From Pedobacter rhizosphaerae (GTDB lineage: Bacteria; Bacteroidota; Bacteroidia; Sphingobacteriales; Sphingobacteriaceae), in contig NZ_FOGG01000001.1 of NCBI RefSeq assembly GCF_900111155.1, forward strand, positions 186,001 to 250,000: DNA of 64,000 bases, in the 5' to 3' direction. The notes under the pieces are model-generated. The model did not search any database, was not told where the DNA came from, and worked only from the letters and a program-made list of their open reading frames with translations. Below, piece by piece: positions 43,236 to 53,115 of the stretch. The position numbers and the translations under genes are program-made. Each line of letters begins with the position of its first letter. Position 1 is the stretch's first letter.

Positions 43236-43598
43236 ATGGCAGTGAAGAAAGTATTTGTTTTTGACGATAATAAGGATATTCTCGATTTATGTACCTTCAT
43301 TCTGGAGGATGCGGGTTATGAGATCAGAACATCCGAAACGGCTAATAATATCGAGCAGCAGGTTTCAGAATACATGCCTGATCTCATTTTTATGGATAAC
43401 TGGCTTCCTGATCTGGGCGGAATTCAGGCCACTAAGGCCATCAAACAAAACCCGGATTTAAAGCATATCCCGGTAATTTATTTCTCTGCAAATAATGATA
43501 TCTCTGCTTTGGCCAATGAAGCTGGTGCAGATAGTTATTTATCCAAGCCCTTTGATATTTCCACTTTAGAAGAGATTGTAAAGAAACACCTCAGCTAA
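43236..43598 (+). CDS. Single-domain response regulator
   Basis: 120 residues. VFDDNKD pocket, IFMDNWLPDLGG with phosphoacceptor Asp near 53, YFSANND switch strand, and LSKPFDISTLEEIVKKHLS. No output domain. It may act as the detached regulatory receiver for the preceding stand-alone CheB. Its stop is 8 bases before the convergent DUF3137 gene stop. Confidence 0.93.
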   Translation: MAVKKVFVFDDNKDILDLCTFILEDAGYEIRTSETANNIEQQVSEYMPDLIFMDNWLPDLGGIQATKAIKQNPDLKHIPVIYFSANNDISALANEAGADSYLSKPFDISTLEEIVKKHLS

Positions 43599-43606
43599 AG
43601 GGCAGA

Positions 43607-44563
43607 TTAATTTTCACCCCAAATTCTGGTGTTCAAATCAAGTTCCTGAACAATATCGTACATAAACTTGATTGCCGCAATATCGTCATCCAGCAGTTGC
43701 GGATTAAGCAAGGTTTTAAAAATAGGGGCTTCGAAATAATTTCTGTCTAAGGGAAATCCAATGTACATCCTCGATTCAATAAAAGAGAGACTGATGGCAT
43801 ATTTGGCGCTGTTGTGGAGATTTAGAATCCTTTCCATCATGGCTGGTGTTAGAATATACCTGGCCTCTACCTGATCTGTGGCGTACGTTACAAAGGCTTT
43901 GTCAAAATCGGTATTTTCCAGTTTTACCAGGTCTTTATTTCCAAAAGAGAATAAGTTACTGGAAAACCAGGCTCCCAAAGCGGCACCAAAATCTTTCGGT
44001 CGGATAACGGTAACCCCCTTAAAGTTTTTATTAAAATCGGCTACGAAGATCATGCCTTTAAAAATGTCGTGCCATTCGGTTCGGGTACCGTTTTTGGTTT
44101 GGTGAACGGTTTTATACTCGGCATGTACCTCTGCAAAGTAAAATCCGGTTTTTCCGGCAATGCCACTTACTAAATCTTCTGTTTTATAACGGTCGGGATT
44201 TTTGGTAAACAGTTGCGAATACACGAATTCCTGAGCCAAAATCCCTTCATAAGGCTTAAGTGTGAGGCTGGGATCCAGAAACTTTAATGCCGCACCAATT
44301 ACATTTTGTTTATAGGCATCTTTATAGGCATGCAGTTCATCACCTATGCGGTAAAGAATGATACCCCCAACAAGGCCAAGCGCAATTAATGCGACCACAC
44401 CGGCAGCTGGAAAGCCCAAAACAAAGCCTAAAATAAGCAGTAAAACCCCTAACCCAATGCCCAGGTAGCCTTTGGTTTGGGCCGCAGAAATTTTCTTGCG
44501 TTCAACTTCCATTGCAGCCAATACATTTTGCAAGGCTACATTGTTCTTTACGTCAAATTGCAT
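43607..44563 (-). CDS. DUF3137 domain membrane protein
   Basis: 318 residues. An N-terminal helix leads to two adjacent membrane segments at about 34-77 (GYLGIGLGVLLLILGFVLGF; GVVALIALGLVGGIILY). A soluble domain then spans 80-318 (EWHDIFKGMIFVADFNKNF) matching the DUF3137 pattern. It is regularly paired with LemA in Bacteroidota. Function unknown. The start is translationally coupled to lemA through TAATG. Confidence 0.88.
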   Translation of the reverse strand: MQFDVKNNVALQNVLAAMEVERKKISAAQTKGYLGIGLGVLLLILGFVLGFPAAGVVALIALGLVGGIILYRIGDELHAYKDAYKQNVIGAALKFLDPSLTLKPYEGILAQEFVYSQLFTKNPDRYKTEDLVSGIAGKTGFYFAEVHAEYKTVHQTKNGTRTEWHDIFKGMIFVADFNKNFKGVTVIRPKDFGAALGAWFSSNLFSFGNKDLVKLENTDFDKAFVTYATDQVEARYILTPAMMERILNLHNSAKYAISLSFIESRMYIGFPLDRNYFEAPIFKTLLNPQLLDDDIAAIKFMYDIVQELDLNTRIWGEN

Positions 44564-45117
44564 TAATTGTTAAAAAGCTCTTTTGCACTGATGTTTTTAC
44601 GCTCTTCAGCTGCGGTTTCTAAAACCGTTTCCGGACGGAAATTCAGCATACCAGCAAATAAACTTCCCGGGAACATCATAATGGCATTATTATAATCGGT
44701 TACTGCCGAATTATACGTTCTGCGGGCTGCTGCAATCTGTTCTTCACTTTCTGTCCAGGTGGTTTGCAGGTTAATAAAATTGGTATTGGCCTTTAAATCC
44801 GGATAGTTCTCTACATTAAGCATCAGCCCATTAATGCTGCTGCCTAGCTGCGTATCAATTTGCGCTCTTTCCGCATCGCTCACGTTGCCAGAGGTGGCTT
44901 TAGCCCTGAGTTCTACTATTTTAGTTAGCGTACCTTGCTCGTAGTTGGTGTATTGCTTTACCACCTCAACCAAATTGGGGATAAGGTCAAAGCGCTTCTT
45001 AAGCATAACATCAATAGCCGAAAATGCATTGGTAACCTGGTTTTTTTTACCAATAAGAGAATTGTAGAAGAAGATACCGATTAACACCAGGAAACCGATA
45101 ACAATTGCGATAATCAT
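44563..45117 (-). CDS. lemA: LemA family protein
   Basis: 184 residues. A single N-terminal membrane segment (2-20, IIAIVIGFLVLIGIFFYNS) is followed by a long helical bundle with NQVTNAFSAIDVMLKKRFDL and LIPNLVEVVKQYTNYEQGTL, the family hallmarks, and a C-terminal NFRPETVLETAAEERKNI. LemA proteins face outward with a short N-terminus; their biochemical role is unresolved. Co-transcribed with DUF3137. Confidence 0.94.
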   Translation of the reverse strand: MIIAIVIGFLVLIGIFFYNSLIGKKNQVTNAFSAIDVMLKKRFDLIPNLVEVVKQYTNYEQGTLTKIVELRAKATSGNVSDAERAQIDTQLGSSINGLMLNVENYPDLKANTNFINLQTTWTESEEQIAAARRTYNSAVTDYNNAIMMFPGSLFAGMLNFRPETVLETAAEERKNISAKELFNN

Positions 45118-45176
45118 AGTTTGTTTTTTTAAGGTTTAGAGTATAAATATAAAAAAAGGTTACAATTGTTTGGGTG

Positions 45177-46994
45177 TTACCGGCGATGCTGTTTTTCTAA
45201 ACGCTCTTTTTGTTGCCTTCTTTTCAGCCTTTTTTGTTTGCGTAACAGGTGGTTTTCTCTCATTTGCTTAAAATTGGCAATGTGTTGCTGTATTTCTGCC
45301 TGCTTTTCTTCGGTAACGCCTACGCTGTGTTTAATTCCAATGTAAAGGCTACGCCAGATGAGATTAAAGAATGAGGTATTGGAAGGGCGTTGATAGTTTA
45401 CATCTGCGGAGATGAATTTTCCATCTCTTGATGGATTTTCGGAATTAATAATCAGTGCATTGGCCAATATAGACAGCAGCCCCCGGGTAACCAGGTGGTC
45501 TTTTTCCGGATCATTACGCATTAAGGCAACCGAGAGGTCGTAATAAGAGAAATCTACTTTACCCCTGGCACCAAAGTCGTTGGCGTTAAAATTGAATTTA
45601 AGCTTCTCCACATTGCCGCGATTAATTCTAACTAAACCTAGCGGCTTTGTAATGGAATTTAAAACTCGGGCATTAAAGTTTTGTAAAACACCGCTGTAGG
45701 CAAAAGTGCCATCCCGGGCTAATAGGTTGAATTTAAAATCTACGTCGAGCTTTCCTTCGCCAAGTAAATAGGACGTAAGCTTTACATCCATAATGGGCTT
45801 CCCGGCTTTAATTTTAGCAATGTTGGTCGCATTGCGGATAATTCCTGAAGTTTTTTCAAAACTAATTTTTCCGCGTTGATTACTCTCCTTGTTATAGGCC
45901 GCGTAGGTAATGTCAATATCCTTTAACTGTATTTTCTCTGCCAGTATGGGCGCATTTATTTTTTGCAAAAGCTGATGCGGAAAGCGGCCAATTTTGTTTA
46001 CATCGGGTTTTGGTTGAAGTGCGTTATTAGCGAAAACAGAAACAAAACCATTGGCAATGGCCATTTCTTTGGTTCGAAGCTCTTGTTTGCTGATGTAAAG
46101 GGGAAGATTAATTCCGTTCATCATGATGTCGTTCATCTGAATGCTGAATCGATCTCTGGCATAACCTGCTACCTGGCCAAATTCCATTTCGCCATGTAAA
46201 GGCTCCAAGGCAAATTTATTTATCCGCAGTTTTCCTGTTGAAGCCCTAAAATCCAGCTGGTTCAATTTAATGTGGTACATTTTATCGGGTGTAGGATAAA
46301 CGTAATCTTTAAGGTTGATCACCACATCTTTAAGTAGATACAATCGTTTAGGATCATCGGCCGAGGTAGAATCTACCAGTAAATCGATCAAAGAAATATT
46401 CAGGTCGTCTATGGTAAACGGAACCTCGTTACCAGCATTTTTGTTGATGTATTTAAAGCTCGCGTCCCTAAAAAGGATGTTTTTGATGCTGAATTCCTTT
46501 AAGTTTTTTGAGATGTATTCGTATGGCGATTTCATGGGTCTAAGCGGACGATCTTCATTGAAATCGAATTGCCTGTTTACCATGGTCACCTCTGGTTTAT
46601 CAAACACCACTTCTTCCAGCTGTAATTTATGTTCGCGATAAAGTGTTAAGGGATGAAACCGGTTAACCACCAGTTTTTTTAGTTTTATACTGTAGAGGTT
46701 ATTGGGGGCTTTTTTCAGTTTAATCAGTTCATTATACCTTAGGGTGTCTGGCGTAATGATTACATTTTTGAGTGTGGCGTGCCCGGTGAAGATATTGGTA
46801 GTAACCGTTGTAAAGTTTATGGTATAGAGGCTATCAGTAGAGGTGTACAGCAAGGTTTTAATTCTATCTGTAAGTAAAGGCCTCGATTTAACATTTAAAA
46901 ACCATGCCGTAGCCGCTAAAACGGCAAAAACCACTAAAGATATGCCTGCAAGCCATTTTATTAGTCTGAAGCGATGATTAGAAGTATTCGGCAT
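45177..46994 (-). CDS. AsmA-like single-pass envelope protein, paralogue 1
   Basis: 605 residues. A short cytoplasmic N-terminus, a TM helix at about 14-34 (WLAGISLVVFAVLAATAWF), then a long beta-rich region in which the opening TDRIKTLLYTSTDSLYTINF and later VEKLKFNFNANDFGARGKVD resemble AsmA/DUF748 repeat-groove proteins. The C-terminus is an extremely Arg/Lys-rich helix (RKQKRLKRRQQKERLEKQHR). AsmA-like proteins bridge the envelope or shape membranes; assignment here is by architecture only. The closely related gene at 47059-48846 is 64 bases upstream. Confidence 0.7.
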   Translation of the reverse strand: MPNTSNHRFRLIKWLAGISLVVFAVLAATAWFLNVKSRPLLTDRIKTLLYTSTDSLYTINFTTVTTNIFTGHATLKNVIITPDTLRYNELIKLKKAPNNLYSIKLKKLVVNRFHPLTLYREHKLQLEEVVFDKPEVTMVNRQFDFNEDRPLRPMKSPYEYISKNLKEFSIKNILFRDASFKYINKNAGNEVPFTIDDLNISLIDLLVDSTSADDPKRLYLLKDVVINLKDYVYPTPDKMYHIKLNQLDFRASTGKLRINKFALEPLHGEMEFGQVAGYARDRFSIQMNDIMMNGINLPLYISKQELRTKEMAIANGFVSVFANNALQPKPDVNKIGRFPHQLLQKINAPILAEKIQLKDIDITYAAYNKESNQRGKISFEKTSGIIRNATNIAKIKAGKPIMDVKLTSYLLGEGKLDVDFKFNLLARDGTFAYSGVLQNFNARVLNSITKPLGLVRINRGNVEKLKFNFNANDFGARGKVDFSYYDLSVALMRNDPEKDHLVTRGLLSILANALIINSENPSRDGKFISADVNYQRPSNTSFFNLIWRSLYIGIKHSVGVTEEKQAEIQQHIANFKQMRENHLLRKQKRLKRRQQKERLEKQHRR

Positions 46995-47058
46995 TTAAAA
47001 AATGGGAAATGTTTACATAGCAATATACATTTTAAATTGCTTTGTTGAAAAGTGTCAA

Positions 47059-48846
47059 TCAATTTTTCTCTCGCCTTGCTTTTCTGGCTTCCTTTCTATC
47101 GGCCCTTTTCTGTTCTCTTATTTTCTTGGCAACCACCTTTTGTTGTTTCACCGGGTCTTTAACGGGTACAATTCCTACGCCTACAATATCTCTGATGCCA
47201 ACGAAAATGGTTTTCCACATCAGGTTAAAGAAAGAGGCCGATTTTATTCTCGTGTTGGTCATGGTAGCCGTTCTTGGGCTTTCTCCTTTGGAAGGGTTTT
47301 CATCCTTCACCAGGATGGTGTTGGCCAAAAAGGAGAGTAATCCCTTTTCCTTGGTGCCTTCGCCATCAATATTATCAGAAAGCATTTTAACTTTTAAATT
47401 GTTATACCGCATATTCAGCGTTCCCGAAGCATTTCTTTGGTTCCCGTTAGCCTTAAAATCTATATGTTGCACGCGGCCACGCTCAATCTCTACCAGCCCC
47501 AGTGGTTTTGAAAGTGGGTTAAGTTGAGTAAGATCGAAGTTGTCCATGCTGCCACTGTAAGCAAATGCCCCATTTTTATCGTTCAGGTTGAAATCAATTT
47601 TTACATGCAGTGCCCCGCTTCCCATTAAGCTGGTGTGCAGGCTGGCAATGGCATGATTTTGTTTCAATAACCTTAAACTATCATTGGTTACGTTGAGGAT
47701 GTCTCCATGGAGCGATTTGAAATCAACCGACCCTGTCTTTTTACTGGCAGGGTTGTACTCCCCGTATTTCACATCCACGTTTTTTAACCTAACGGTATCT
47801 ATGCGAATGGGGAATGCTAATCTCCTTAAGGCTACATGAGGAAAATTTCGCCCCTTATCCAATCCTGAAGATGGCGGAGATTCACGACTCATAAATACCG
47901 CTACCTGTGCCGGACCAATTCTTAGCGACCCTGCATGGAGTTTTTGATCGGTATTGAGCGCTACAAAGTCTACCTGCCTCAGTTCTATCTGCTGGAAATT
48001 TAAGTTGTAGCGGTCTTTCTGAACATTGTATTTTCTGCTGAAGGCAAGTTCTGGATAAAGTGGAGTTAGCTTTAAACCTTTAATGGTTATTTTTTTTTTT
48101 GCTGTAGATCCATTGATGCTATCTATCCGCATGTTGTACATTTTATCTTTAGTAACCGATTTGTACCCAGCAATATCAAAGGCAATATCTTTGGTGTAAT
48201 AAAAACGGGTGGTATCGTTGGCCGATAAAGAATCTAAAAGAAAGTCTTTAACCGATACATTGAGGTGTTTTATAGAATTCACCACTTTTTTACTTCCCGC
48301 TTTATTGATGTAATCGAAATCGGCATCAACAATTTTAATGGTGTTAATGTGGATGGATTTTAGGGTTTTGGATAGCTGTTCGTATAGGGACTTTTCTACT
48401 TTGGTGGTATCTGGTTTTTTAGTCACCTTACTAAAGGTTACATTAATGGACGGTTTTTCGAGGATAATGGCACCTACAATTGCCTGTTTTTTAAAATAGG
48501 CCGTTAAAATACCAACGCGACTAACCTGGAGCTTCTTCAGTTTAAGCTCAAAGGTATGCGCTGGTGCACGATGCTGGATTTTTAAACTATCGTATACCTT
48601 TTGGTTTGTGCTGAGGGTAACATTTTGCAATGCCATGCTCCCGGTAAGAATATTGATGCGAACATCTTTAAAATCTATATTATACAAATGATTGGAGCCG
48701 TTATATACGCCTTCCTTAATTTTTTCCGTAAGAATAGGTTTCCATTTGGCATTGATAAATATGGCTCCAAAGGCTAAAATTAATACTAATGTGCCGAATA
48801 TGGAACCAATCCAAACCCAAATGCGGTTTCTTTTCTGAACATCCAT
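47059..48846 (-). CDS. AsmA-like single-pass envelope protein, paralogue 2
   Basis: 595 residues with the same plan as its downstream neighbour: TM near 10-30 (WIGSIFGTLVLILAFGAIFI), LTEKIKEGVYNGSNHLYNID, LKLKKLQVSRVG, a C-half with LSKPLGLVEIERGRVQHID, and a basic tail (KKIREQKRADRKEARKARRE). Shared segments (KPLGLVxIxRG; LLSxLANxxLxxxENPS) show that the pair arose by duplication. It is probably the first gene of the two-gene unit. Both could be envelope-spanning lipid-handling proteins, but this is not demonstrated. Confidence 0.7.
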   Translation of the reverse strand: MDVQKRNRIWVWIGSIFGTLVLILAFGAIFINAKWKPILTEKIKEGVYNGSNHLYNIDFKDVRINILTGSMALQNVTLSTNQKVYDSLKIQHRAPAHTFELKLKKLQVSRVGILTAYFKKQAIVGAIILEKPSINVTFSKVTKKPDTTKVEKSLYEQLSKTLKSIHINTIKIVDADFDYINKAGSKKVVNSIKHLNVSVKDFLLDSLSANDTTRFYYTKDIAFDIAGYKSVTKDKMYNMRIDSINGSTAKKKITIKGLKLTPLYPELAFSRKYNVQKDRYNLNFQQIELRQVDFVALNTDQKLHAGSLRIGPAQVAVFMSRESPPSSGLDKGRNFPHVALRRLAFPIRIDTVRLKNVDVKYGEYNPASKKTGSVDFKSLHGDILNVTNDSLRLLKQNHAIASLHTSLMGSGALHVKIDFNLNDKNGAFAYSGSMDNFDLTQLNPLSKPLGLVEIERGRVQHIDFKANGNQRNASGTLNMRYNNLKVKMLSDNIDGEGTKEKGLLSFLANTILVKDENPSKGESPRTATMTNTRIKSASFFNLMWKTIFVGIRDIVGVGIVPVKDPVKQQKVVAKKIREQKRADRKEARKARREKN

Positions 48847-48978
48847 TTTTTTTGGTTTTCATTTAGAACAGATATAGGGGGTAAAGGTTTGTTTTTCTTG
48901 GATAGCTTTCTCTTAGATGAACTTAGGAGGTGACTATTTGTTGTGAGTTATGTGTTGCGGATCATGATGTTTAAACTA

Positions 48979-49007
48979 ATTAGCCACGGAAACACGGAAT
49001 ACACGGA
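48979..49007. repeat. Dispersed short repeat
   Basis: AGCCACGGAAACACGGAATA followed by CACGGA. A close copy sits at 54852-54880, both in non-coding spacers. Bases 48847-49113 otherwise hold only low-complexity GTTGTGAGTT/GGGTTGCGGGTT-like sequence. Confidence 0.65.
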
Positions 49008-49113
49008 GGGGAAATTGGGGAATTTTGGTACTGATCTTAGGTTCCTTAGATGCCTAAGGTGGTTGGATTTGTTGTGAGTTACGGGTTGCGGGTTATGGGG
49101 CATGATGCTTAAG

Positions 49114-49540
49114 TTTCTCTGTGAAATACTTGGTGGGCTTTGTGGTTGAAAAGTGGTAAGTTATAAGTTATAAGTCTGGGCGAATAACTAAGGTGCCTAA
49201 GGCGGCTTAAATGGTTACGGGTTGCGTGTTTTGGGTTGTGGGGCTGGAAGCATAACTGAGCTGCCTGAGGTGGTAAAATATGTAAGATAGTTTGATGGAA
49301 GATGGACTCTTTTTCTCTGTGAAATACTTGGTGGGCTTTGTGGTTGAAAAGTGGTAAGTTATAAGTTATAAGTCTGGGCGAATAACTAAGGTGCCTAAGG
49401 CGGCTTAAATGGTTACGGGTTGCGTGTTTTGGGTTGTGGGGCTGGAAGCATAACTGAGCTGCATGAGGTGGTAAAATATGTAAGATAGTTTGATGGAAGA
49501 TGGACTCTTTTTCTCTGTGAAAAACTTGGTGTTCTCCGTG
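49114..49540. repeat. 198-bp tandem duplication plus partial third copy
   Basis: TTTCTCTGTGAAATACTTGG begins at 49114 and 49312, and a diverging third copy at 49510, giving a period of exactly 198. Units 1 and 2 differ at about one position. The unit contains TAAGTTATAAGTTATAAGT and TTACGGGTTGCGTG. It lies upstream of miaB and makes a spurious open frame on the minus strand. Confidence 0.85.
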
Positions 49541-49620
49541 GTTAAACGTGCCGCGCTCACTAATTTGCTTAAATCTATTCAAAATAATCAAAGTGTAAAC
49601 ATTTCAACTAAATATGTCAA

Positions 49621-49653
49621 TTTGTCACTTTTAATTAAATTTATGTATTTTTG
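49621..49653 (+). promoter_or_regulatory. miaB promoter
   Basis: TTTG (49621-49624), 21 bases, then TATTTTTG (49646-49653) match the Bacteroidota promoter consensus, 23 bases before the ATG. Confidence 0.65.
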
Positions 49654-49676
49654 CAATCCCAAAATCTTTTTATGAA

Positions 49677-51092
49677 ATGTTAGATTTACAAGTACAGGAT
49701 AAAACGCACGATGAGGCTAGACAAGGAGAGGCTTTAATTATAGAAACGCCTCAAAAAGCAGATGCCCGTAAATTATATATTGAGAGTTATGGTTGTGCGA
49801 TGAATTTTGCAGATAGCGAAATTGTAGCTTCTATTCTTTCTGAAACTGGTTTTGAAACCACTGGCGATTATCACCAGGCAGATGTTATATTTATCAACAC
49901 CTGCTCGATTCGCGAAAATGCAGAAACGCGCGTAAGAAATCGCCTGTCGCAGTTTGGTGTAGAAAAACGCCGTAACCCGAAATTAATTGTTGGGGTTTTA
50001 GGCTGTATGGCAGAGCGTTTAAAATCTAAATTTTTAGAAGAAGAACGTTTGGTTGACGTGGTTGTTGGCCCGGATGCTTACCGTGATCTTCCTAACTTAA
50101 TTGAACAGGTAGAGGAAGGCCATAAAGCGGTTAACGTTTTATTGTCGAGAGAGGAAACTTACGCAGATATTAGTCCGGTACGTTTAAACAGCAATGGCAT
50201 CACTGCCTTTATTTCGATCACCCGTGGTTGTAATAATATGTGTTCATTCTGTGTGGTGCCATTTACCCGCGGACGAGAGCGTAGCCGTGATGCACATTCT
50301 ATTGTGGAAGAGGCCAAGAGCTTGTTTGCAGGGGGATATCGTGAAGTAACATTACTGGGGCAAAATGTCGATTCTTACACCTGGAAATCAGAAGATGAAA
50401 CAGAAACGGTAAACTTCGCCCAGTTGTTGGAAATGGTGGCTTTGGTTGATCCATTGTTGAGGGTTCGTTTCTCTACATCACATCCTAAAGACATTACCGA
50501 TGAGGTTTTATACACCATCGCCAAATACGATAACATTTGTAACTATATTCACCTGCCTGTACAATCGGGAAATACCCGTGTATTGGAGTTGATGAACCGT
50601 ACCTATACACGTGAGTGGTATATCAACAGAATTGATGCAATTCGGAATATTATTCCTAACTGCGCTATTTCTACAGATATCATCGCAGGGTTCTGCACTG
50701 AAACGGAAGAAGAACACCTGGAAACTTTAAGCATGATGGATTATGTGCAATATGATTTTGCGTATAATTTCACCTATTCTGAGCGTCCGGGTACTTTGGC
50801 TGCCAGAAAACTTGAAGATGACATTCCTGAGGATGTGAAAAAACGCCGCTTAGCTGAAATTTTGGCGAAGCAACAAGAACATTCTTTAATGCGTTTACAA
50901 GAGTGGGTGGGTAAAACTATTCATGTATTGATTGAAGGAACATCTAAAAAATCTGACAAAGACTATTGCGGTAGGGGAGACAGCGGTGCTATGGTAGTAT
51001 TTCCTGCCATTGATGGCGTTAAACCTGGCCAATATGCAGATATTTTAATAGAGAAATGTACTTCAGCTACTTTAATCGGTAAAATCATCTAG
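49677..51092 (+). CDS. miaB: tRNA-2-methylthio-N6-dimethylallyladenosine synthase
   Basis: 471 residues. The N-terminal UPF0004 domain has the three cluster cysteines in [25 protein letters not shown] and VLGCMAERL. The radical SAM motif is GCNNMCSFC (CxxxCxxC), and a C-terminal TRAM domain runs about 400-471. It methylthiolates i6A37 in tRNAs reading UNN codons using two Fe-S clusters. A stand-alone gene with its own promoter; bases 51093-51234 downstream contain ACTTATAA-type repeat sequence. Confidence 0.96.
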   Translation: MLDLQVQDKTHDEARQGEALIIETPQKADARKLYIESYGCAMNFADSEIVASILSETGFETTGDYHQADVIFINTCSIRENAETRVRNRLSQFGVEKRRNPKLIVGVLGCMAERLKSKFLEEERLVDVVVGPDAYRDLPNLIEQVEEGHKAVNVLLSREETYADISPVRLNSNGITAFISITRGCNNMCSFCVVPFTRGRERSRDAHSIVEEAKSLFAGGYREVTLLGQNVDSYTWKSEDETETVNFAQLLEMVALVDPLLRVRFSTSHPKDITDEVLYTIAKYDNICNYIHLPVQSGNTRVLELMNRTYTREWYINRIDAIRNIIPNCAISTDIIAGFCTETEEEHLETLSMMDYVQYDFAYNFTYSERPGTLAARKLEDDIPEDVKKRRLAEILAKQQEHSLMRLQEWVGKTIHVLIEGTSKKSDKDYCGRGDSGAMVVFPAIDGVKPGQYADILIEKCTSATLIGKII

Positions 51093-51234
51093 TTGCAGGT
51101 GGTAAGTAATAAGTTACTTAGCCAGTACCTAACACCATTTGATCGAAAATAGAAAGCTACAAACCAGATTTAGGCATTTAGGCTTATAACTTACAACTTA
51201 TAAGTCTTTACTGCAACCCATAACACAATAAGGA

Positions 51235-52470
51235 ATGGATACACAAAATATAAAACAGCGTTTCGGAATTATTGGCAACTCGCCATTATTAAACCGTGCT
51301 ATTGATATTGCCAGCCAGGTTGCGCCTACAGACATGTCGGTATTAATAACCGGAGAGAGTGGGAGTGGTAAAGAGGTTTTTTCGCATATTATCCATCAGC
51401 TAAGTGCCCGTAAACATGGTGCTTTCATTGCCGTAAACTGTGGCGCTATACCAGAGGGTACAATAGATTCAGAATTGTTTGGGCACGAGAAAGGCTCTTT
51501 TACCGGTGCGCACGAAGCGAGAAAAGGTTATTTTGAAGTAGCCAATGGCGGAACCATTTTCTTAGATGAAGTGGCCGAGCTCCCTTTGGGTACACAAGCC
51601 CGCTTACTGAGGATTTTAGAAAGTGGTGAATACCTTCGCGTAGGATCATCTAAAGTGCAGAAAACCGATGTAAGGATTATTGCCGCAACAAACGTTGATG
51701 TATATAACCGCGTTAAAAACGGTAAATTCAGAGAAGATTTATACTACAGATTAAATACAGTTCCTTTACGTATACCGCCTCTGCACGAGCGTAAAGAAGA
51801 TATTTATCTTTTATTTAGAAAGTTCGCAGCAGATTTTAGCGATAAATACCGCAGTCCGGGCTTACAATTGGAGCCAGATGCGATTCAGATTTTAACCAAC
51901 TACAGCTGGCCGGGTAACGTGCGCCAATTGAAAAATATTGCCGAGCAGATTTGCGTGCTGGAGAAAGACCGTAACGTAACAGGTCAGGCTATTTTAAACT
52001 ATATCCCCAACGAAGCCGGAAGTAATTTGCCAATGGCGATCAATTCCACATCAAAGGAAGATTTTACAGAAAGAGATATTTTGTATAAAGTGCTTTTTGA
52101 TATGAAGAAGGATATGGTGGAGCTTAAAAAGCTGGTGGCAGAAATTATTCAGCATGGCGGCAATACCGCTACGGTGCTGGCCGATAATCCACAGTATATT
52201 AACCAACTTTACCGGGATGTAGAGTTGCCGGTTGGCCAGGAGCATGCCTTTACCATTCAACAACCGACACCTAACAACAACAATAGCAACAACGATTACT
52301 TTGCGCATGATGCAGAGGAGGTAGAAGAATCTTTGTCGCTGGTAGATAAAGAGTCGGATTTGATTAAAAAAGCACTGAAAAAGCACAAGGGCAAGCGCAA
52401 ATTTGCTGCGCAGGAACTGGGTATTTCAGAACGTACGCTCTATAGAAAAATTAAAGAGTTAAATTTATAA
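51235..52470 (+). CDS. Sigma-54-dependent transcriptional activator without receiver domain
   Basis: 411 residues. The AAA+ core starts almost at residue 10. It has Walker A GESGSGKE, GHEKGSFTGAHEAR with the sigma-54-contacting GAFTGA loop as GSFTGA, Walker B GGTIFLDEVAELP, and R-finger region FREDLYYRLN. A poorly conserved linker (about 270-370) contains NNNNSNN. The C-terminal Fis-type HTH is AAQELGISERTLYRKIKELN. Lacking a receiver or other input domain, it may be constitutive or controlled by partner proteins. It is first in a unit with lptE, 19 bases downstream. Confidence 0.94.
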   Translation: MDTQNIKQRFGIIGNSPLLNRAIDIASQVAPTDMSVLITGESGSGKEVFSHIIHQLSARKHGAFIAVNCGAIPEGTIDSELFGHEKGSFTGAHEARKGYFEVANGGTIFLDEVAELPLGTQARLLRILESGEYLRVGSSKVQKTDVRIIAATNVDVYNRVKNGKFREDLYYRLNTVPLRIPPLHERKEDIYLLFRKFAADFSDKYRSPGLQLEPDAIQILTNYSWPGNVRQLKNIAEQICVLEKDRNVTGQAILNYIPNEAGSNLPMAINSTSKEDFTERDILYKVLFDMKKDMVELKKLVAEIIQHGGNTATVLADNPQYINQLYRDVELPVGQEHAFTIQQPTPNNNNSNNDYFAHDAEEVEESLSLVDKESDLIKKALKKHKGKRKFAAQELGISERTLYRKIKELNL

Positions 52471-52489
52471 GTACTGGCCAACTAGGTTT

Positions 52490-52990
52490 ATGAAGATTAA
52501 GTTATTTGGATTACTGATTATTGCTGCACTAAGCTCTTGCGCTTATTCTTTCGGAGGAGCCTCCATCCCTGCAGAAATGAAAACGGTAACCGTTCGGATA
52601 TTTGAAAATAATGCCCCTTTGGTGGTGCCTACATTGAGCAATCAATTTACAGAAGCGGTAAAAACCCGAATCAGGAACCAGACGCGTTTAAGCATTACAC
52701 CAAATGAGGGACAAGCTGTTTTTGAAGGGAGAATTACAGGCTACGATATTAAACCTATTGCGCTACAATCTAACAGTATGCCTACCGCTGCAGGAAACCG
52801 CTTAACCATTACAGTTGCGGTAAAGTTTACCAATACCTTAGATAGTAAAGGTAGTTTTGAAGAAAGCTTTACCCGTTACTACGATTTCTTAAACGGGGCA
52901 TCTATTCAGTCGCTTTTACCTGCGGCGATAGAAAACATCAATAAACAGTTAACAGAAGATATATTTAACAGGGCATTTGCTCAGTGGTAG
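52490..52990 (+). CDS. lptE: LptE-family LPS assembly lipoprotein
   Basis: 166 residues with lipobox ALSSC (Cys 17). The body fits the LptE family of Bacteroidota: YSFGGASIPAEMKTVTVRIF near the start, QFTEAVKTRIRNQTRLSI, then TITVAVKFTNTLDSKGSFEE. LptE plugs the LptD barrel for LPS insertion in the outer membrane. The order activator-lptE-unknown-secG suggests an envelope-biogenesis unit. Confidence 0.87.
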   Translation: MKIKLFGLLIIAALSSCAYSFGGASIPAEMKTVTVRIFENNAPLVVPTLSNQFTEAVKTRIRNQTRLSITPNEGQAVFEGRITGYDIKPIALQSNSMPTAAGNRLTITVAVKFTNTLDSKGSFEESFTRYYDFLNGASIQSLLPAAIENINKQLTEDIFNRAFAQW

Positions 52991-53115
52991 TTGTAGCTGT
53001 ATTGAGCTGATTAATTTGAGCTTAACTGCACATTTTTCCGTTCGGCCGTTCACAACCTGAAACTAAACTTTTCAAAAACCACCTACATTTTTTAACTTAG
53101 CAGCAAACCGTAAAA

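Noticed and set aside
49109-49591. Open frame of 160 codons on the minus strand
   Set aside because: It is produced by the 198-bp tandem duplication: the peptide repeats exactly with the DNA, has odd composition, and has no start context or homology that I recognise.
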